A stretch of DNA of 64,000 nt from contig NZ_JACVAJ010000003.1 of assembly GCF_014851815.1 (NCBI RefSeq), forward strand, positions 186,001-250,000, read 5' to 3'. This DNA is from Pseudoxanthomonas sp. PXM01 (lineage in GTDB: Bacteria; Pseudomonadota; Gammaproteobacteria; Xanthomonadales; Xanthomonadaceae). Shown piece after piece: positions 61,323 to 64,000 of the stretch. The first letter of the stretch is position 1; each line of letters starts with the position of its first letter. The notes beneath the pieces are model-generated. The model worked only from the letters and a program-made list of their open reading frames with translations, was not told the origin of the DNA and did no database searches. The position numbers were made by a program, and so were the translations under genes.

Positions 61323-62120
61323 ATGACGCCGCCCCCTGTTCATGTTGCTGGCGGCAGCGGTGTCGCGCGGGCTTTCCGCTACGCGTACCGCGTGCCGTTG
61401 CTGCTCATCCACCTGCTGGTCTTCCTGCCGATCGTCCTGCTCTGCCTCTCGCCGCTGCTGGTCTGGGTGCGCGTGGGCGACGAAAGCGTGGGCGACGTGG
61501 CGGTGCGCTGGTGGTCGGGCGGGCTGATGCGCATTTTCGGATTCCGCCTGCGCCGCGTCGGTACGCCGTTGCCGGGCCCGACGATGTTCGTGGCCAACCA
61601 TGTCAGCTGGATCGACATCGAGGCGCTGCACAGCCAGCGCATGATGGGCTTCGTGGCCAAGCAGGAGATCCGCGGCTGGCCGGTGGTGGGCTGGCTGGCA
61701 GCGCAGGGACACACCATCTTCCACCAGCGCGGCAGCCAGGAGTCGCTGGGCGGCGTGCTGCAGGCGATGATGCAGCGCCTGCGCGAGGGCCGGCCGGTCG
61801 GCGTGTTCCCCGAAGGCCGTACCCGCGATGGACACTCGGTAGGGCCGTTCCACGCACGCATCTTCCTGGCCGCGGTCGAGGCCGGGGTGCCGGTGCAGCC
61901 GGTGGCGCTGCGCTACGGCGCCCGCGGCAGTGCACAGCCGGTGGTGGCGTTCGGACCGAAGGAGAGCTTCTTCGCCAACTTCCTGCGCCTGCTGGGCGAA
62001 CCGGCGCGCACGGCCGACATCTGCTTCCTGGAGCCGATCCGCGTCGCCGATGTCGAGGGCCGCCGGCGCATCGCGGACCTGTCGCGCGAGCGCATCGTCC
62101 AGGCGATGGCCGAGGCCTGA
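61323..62120 (+). CDS. 1-acyl-glycerol-3-phosphate acyltransferase-like (PlsC family)
   Basis: 265 residues with an N-terminal hydrophobic anchor (LLLIHLLVFLPIVLLCLSPLLVW), the HX4D acyltransferase motif (H93/D98 in ANHVSWID) and the substrate motif FPEGRTRDG (162-170). It acylates a lysophospholipid or similar acceptor at the inner membrane. It could be a second PlsC or an ornithine-lipid or lyso-lipid acyltransferase (OlsA-like); the sequence does not decide. Confidence 0.9.
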   Translation: MTPPPVHVAGGSGVARAFRYAYRVPLLLIHLLVFLPIVLLCLSPLLVWVRVGDESVGDVAVRWWSGGLMRIFGFRLRRVGTPLPGPTMFVANHVSWIDIEALHSQRMMGFVAKQEIRGWPVVGWLAAQGHTIFHQRGSQESLGGVLQAMMQRLREGRPVGVFPEGRTRDGHSVGPFHARIFLAAVEAGVPVQPVALRYGARGSAQPVVAFGPKESFFANFLRLLGEPARTADICFLEPIRVADVEGRRRIADLSRERIVQAMAEA

Positions 62121-62208
62121 GCGGCCGCCGTGACGGCATTGCGACCTATTCGAGGGAATACTCGGTCCACCGGTGCCACCCTCGTGCCGATGCCGCCGCG
62201 ATGACGCC

Positions 62209-63201
62209 ATGATCACTGCCGCCGACTTCCGTCCCCCGCGCTGGTTGCGCAACCCGCACCTGCAGTCGGTCCTGGGCTCCAGCGGGCTGCGCCGCCGGCT
62301 GGCGCTGCGCGCGCTGGCGGGCAGCGGGGCAGTGACGCTGGAGCACATCGTGGACGGTGGCGACGGCGTGCGCCTGCAGGGTTTCCACAGCGAGATTCCT
62401 GGCCGCGCGCCGCGTGGCCTGGTGCTGCTGCTGCACGGCTGGGAAGGCAGCGCCGATTCCAGCTACATGCGGCTGACCGCCGCGCAGCTGCTGGCGCGCG
62501 GCTTCGACGTGTTCCGGCTCAACTTCCGCGACCACGGCGACACCCATCACCTCAACGAGGACCTGTTCCACTCCAACCGGCTCGACGAGGTGGTGCATGC
62601 CGCCCTCGACGTGTCGCGGCGGTTCGCCGGCGACGAGCCGATGCGGGTGGCGGGGTACTCGCTGGGCGGCAACTTCGCGCTGCGGCTGGCGCTGCGCGCG
62701 CCGCAGGCCGGGCTGGCGCTGGCGCACGTGGCGGCGGTCTGCCCGCTGCTGGATCCGGCCACGACGATGGACAGCATCGAGAACGGACTGCCGCTGTACG
62801 ACTGGTACTTCGCACGCAAGTGGCGCCGCTCGCTGGAACGCAAGCGCAGCCTGTTCCCGCAGCGGCACGATTTCGACGACACCGTGCTGGCGCTCGACAT
62901 CCGTGCACTGACCGACTGGCTGGTGCAGCGGCATACCGCCTTCGGCACGCTGGACGCCTACTTCGACGGGTATGCGATCTCCGGCGAACGCCTGGCCGGC
63001 CTGAGCGTTCCGGCGCATATCCTGATGGCCGAGGACGACCCGGTGATCCCCTTCGACACGTTCCGCGACTGGGCGCTGCCGTCCCAGGCGACGCTGGAGA
63101 TCGCGCCATGGGGCGGCCACTGCGCCTTCATCGAGAATGCCGCCGGCAACGGCTACGCCGAGCGCTGGGTGGCCGAGCGACTGGCCGGCAGCGCCGCCTG
63201 A
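62209..63201 (+). CDS. YheT/UPF0017-type alpha/beta-hydrolase
   Basis: 330 residues with the family start RPPRWLRNPHLQSVLGS, LLLHGWEGSADSSYM, FNFRDHGDTHHLNEDLFHS, nucleophile S151 (GYSLGGNF), AEDDPVIP (acid) and GGHCAF (base). YheT proteins are esterase-like with unknown physiological substrates. It directly follows plsC on the same strand. Confidence 0.92.
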   Translation: MITAADFRPPRWLRNPHLQSVLGSSGLRRRLALRALAGSGAVTLEHIVDGGDGVRLQGFHSEIPGRAPRGLVLLLHGWEGSADSSYMRLTAAQLLARGFDVFRLNFRDHGDTHHLNEDLFHSNRLDEVVHAALDVSRRFAGDEPMRVAGYSLGGNFALRLALRAPQAGLALAHVAAVCPLLDPATTMDSIENGLPLYDWYFARKWRRSLERKRSLFPQRHDFDDTVLALDIRALTDWLVQRHTAFGTLDAYFDGYAISGERLAGLSVPAHILMAEDDPVIPFDTFRDWALPSQATLEIAPWGGHCAFIENAAGNGYAERWVAERLAGSAA

Positions 63202-63250
63202 GCGGGGAACGCCCGTTACAATCGGCGTTTGACCGAACGCTGGTAGCCCC

Positions 63251-64000
63251 ATGTACGACCCCATCCTCGATGCCCTGCGCCGCGGCGCCGTGGCCGACGC
63301 CCTGACCGCCGCCGAGGCCCTGGTGGCCGAACGCCCCGATGACCCGCAGGCATTGCGCTGGCTGTCCACCGCGCAGATGCAGGGCGGGCAGTCCGACGCT
63401 GCGCTGGCCACCATCGATCGCGCGATCGCGCTGGCGCCGGACAATGCCGAGCTGCACCTGGCGCGCGCGGGGGTGCTGGTCGGCAGCCGCCGCAACGAAG
63501 ATGCCCAGGCGGCGCTGAGCCAGGCGACGGTGCTGGATCCCAACCAGTTCACCGCCTATCTGATCCAGGGCCAGCTGGCCCTCGGCCGCGGCGACCTGGA
63601 CGAGGCCGAGCGCCTCAGCCGGCTGGCCGCACGCGCGGCACCGGACCATCCGCAGACGGCGGCGATCGACGGCATGGTCACCCTGCGCCGCGGCAAGCCG
63701 GACGACGCGCTGAAGATCGTGTCGGCCGCCCTGCAGCAGGCCCCCGACGATGTGCAACTTCGCTACGCGCTGGGCTTCATCCACATGGCGCTGGGCCACT
63801 GGGCCTTCGCCGAACAGGCCTTCCGCGGCGTGGTGGAGAAGGTGCCCGGCTCCGATAGCCTGCGCAGCCTGATCGCCGACCTCATGCGCCGGCAGGGCCG
63901 ACCCGCCGACGCCGCCGACGAGCTGGCACCGCTGGTTGCGATCAACAACGCCCCGGCCCTGCACCGCTACATCGGGCACCTGCGCCTGTCCGCCGGCCAG
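63251..64000 (+). CDS. tetratricopeptide-repeat protein (3' end outside window)
   Basis: 250 codons are open from ATG 63251 to the last base, so the gene is truncated by the window. The sequence is a run of TPR helices (ALTAAEALVAERPDDPQALRW, AALATIDRAIALAPDNAELHLARAG, LDEAERLSRLAARAAPDHPQT, ALKIVSAALQQAPDDVQLRYALG). No signal peptide. Protein-protein scaffold; any C-terminal enzymatic domain lies beyond the window. Confidence 0.9.
   Translation, partial: MYDPILDALRRGAVADALTAAEALVAERPDDPQALRWLSTAQMQGGQSDAALATIDRAIALAPDNAELHLARAGVLVGSRRNEDAQAALSQATVLDPNQFTAYLIQGQLALGRGDLDEAERLSRLAARAAPDHPQTAAIDGMVTLRRGKPDDALKIVSAALQQAPDDVQLRYALGFIHMALGHWAFAEQAFRGVVEKVPGSDSLRSLIADLMRRQGRPADAADELAPLVAINNAPALHRYIGHLRLSAGQ

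Overview
The window is chromosomal DNA from a high-GC gammaproteobacterium, most likely Xanthomonadaceae/Lysobacteraceae (Pseudoxanthomonas, Stenotrophomonas, Luteimonas or similar). The evidence is the codon usage, the many GTAG-headed palindromic (REP/SMAG-like) repeats, and a family of about 60-bp integron attC sites of the kind known from xanthomonads. Genus is not resolved. No rRNA, tRNA, IS transposase, phage gene or CRISPR array was seen.

Layout. (1) 1-7014: two tandem paralogous exported proteins built from DUF11/prealbumin-like repeats; the first is cut by the window edge. (2) 7064-17767: a B12-sparing block. A cobalamin riboswitch precedes metE (B12-independent methionine synthase). 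A second, on the other strand, precedes nrdA-nrdB (class Ia ribonucleotide reductase); its promoter is also overlapped by two NrdR-box-like operators. Between them lie a nicotinamidase, a hotdog thioesterase and an S9 peptidase. (3) 17.9-31.2 kb: housekeeping and metabolic genes. These include a DOPA-dioxygenase-like protein, a 2-oxoadipate dioxygenase (HglS/YdcJ) whose first codons are cut off by an in-frame amber stop, a hydrolase-zapE-sirtuin operon, an AEC transporter, the divergent yczR/yczE pair followed by a PhzF protein, and an MgtC-like protein. (4) 31.3-34.6 kb: small accessory genes, starting with one that carries an isolated degenerate attC. (5) 34.8-40.0 kb: a MacB-type ABC operon with three consecutive adaptor-like proteins. 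(6) 40.4-51.9 kb: an array of about 25 small same-strand genes separated by attC sites, with no integron integrase in view (a CALIN). The attC sites are nearly identical at the left end and increasingly decayed to the right, except the last one, which is again intact. Most cassette products are short, exported or membrane-bound proteins of unknown function. (7) 52.0-55.0 kb: a FosX-type fosfomycin hydrolase gene, another VOC protein and small membrane proteins. (8) 55.0-64.0 kb: an AAA ATPase divergent from a tight parA-sixA-yceI-phospholipase D cluster, an amidohydrolase remnant, and hotdog, PlsC, YheT and TPR genes.

The best-supported points of interest are the integrase-less cassette array, the paired B12 riboswitches with NrdR operators on nrdAB, the amber-interrupted hglS, and the three-adaptor ABC operon.
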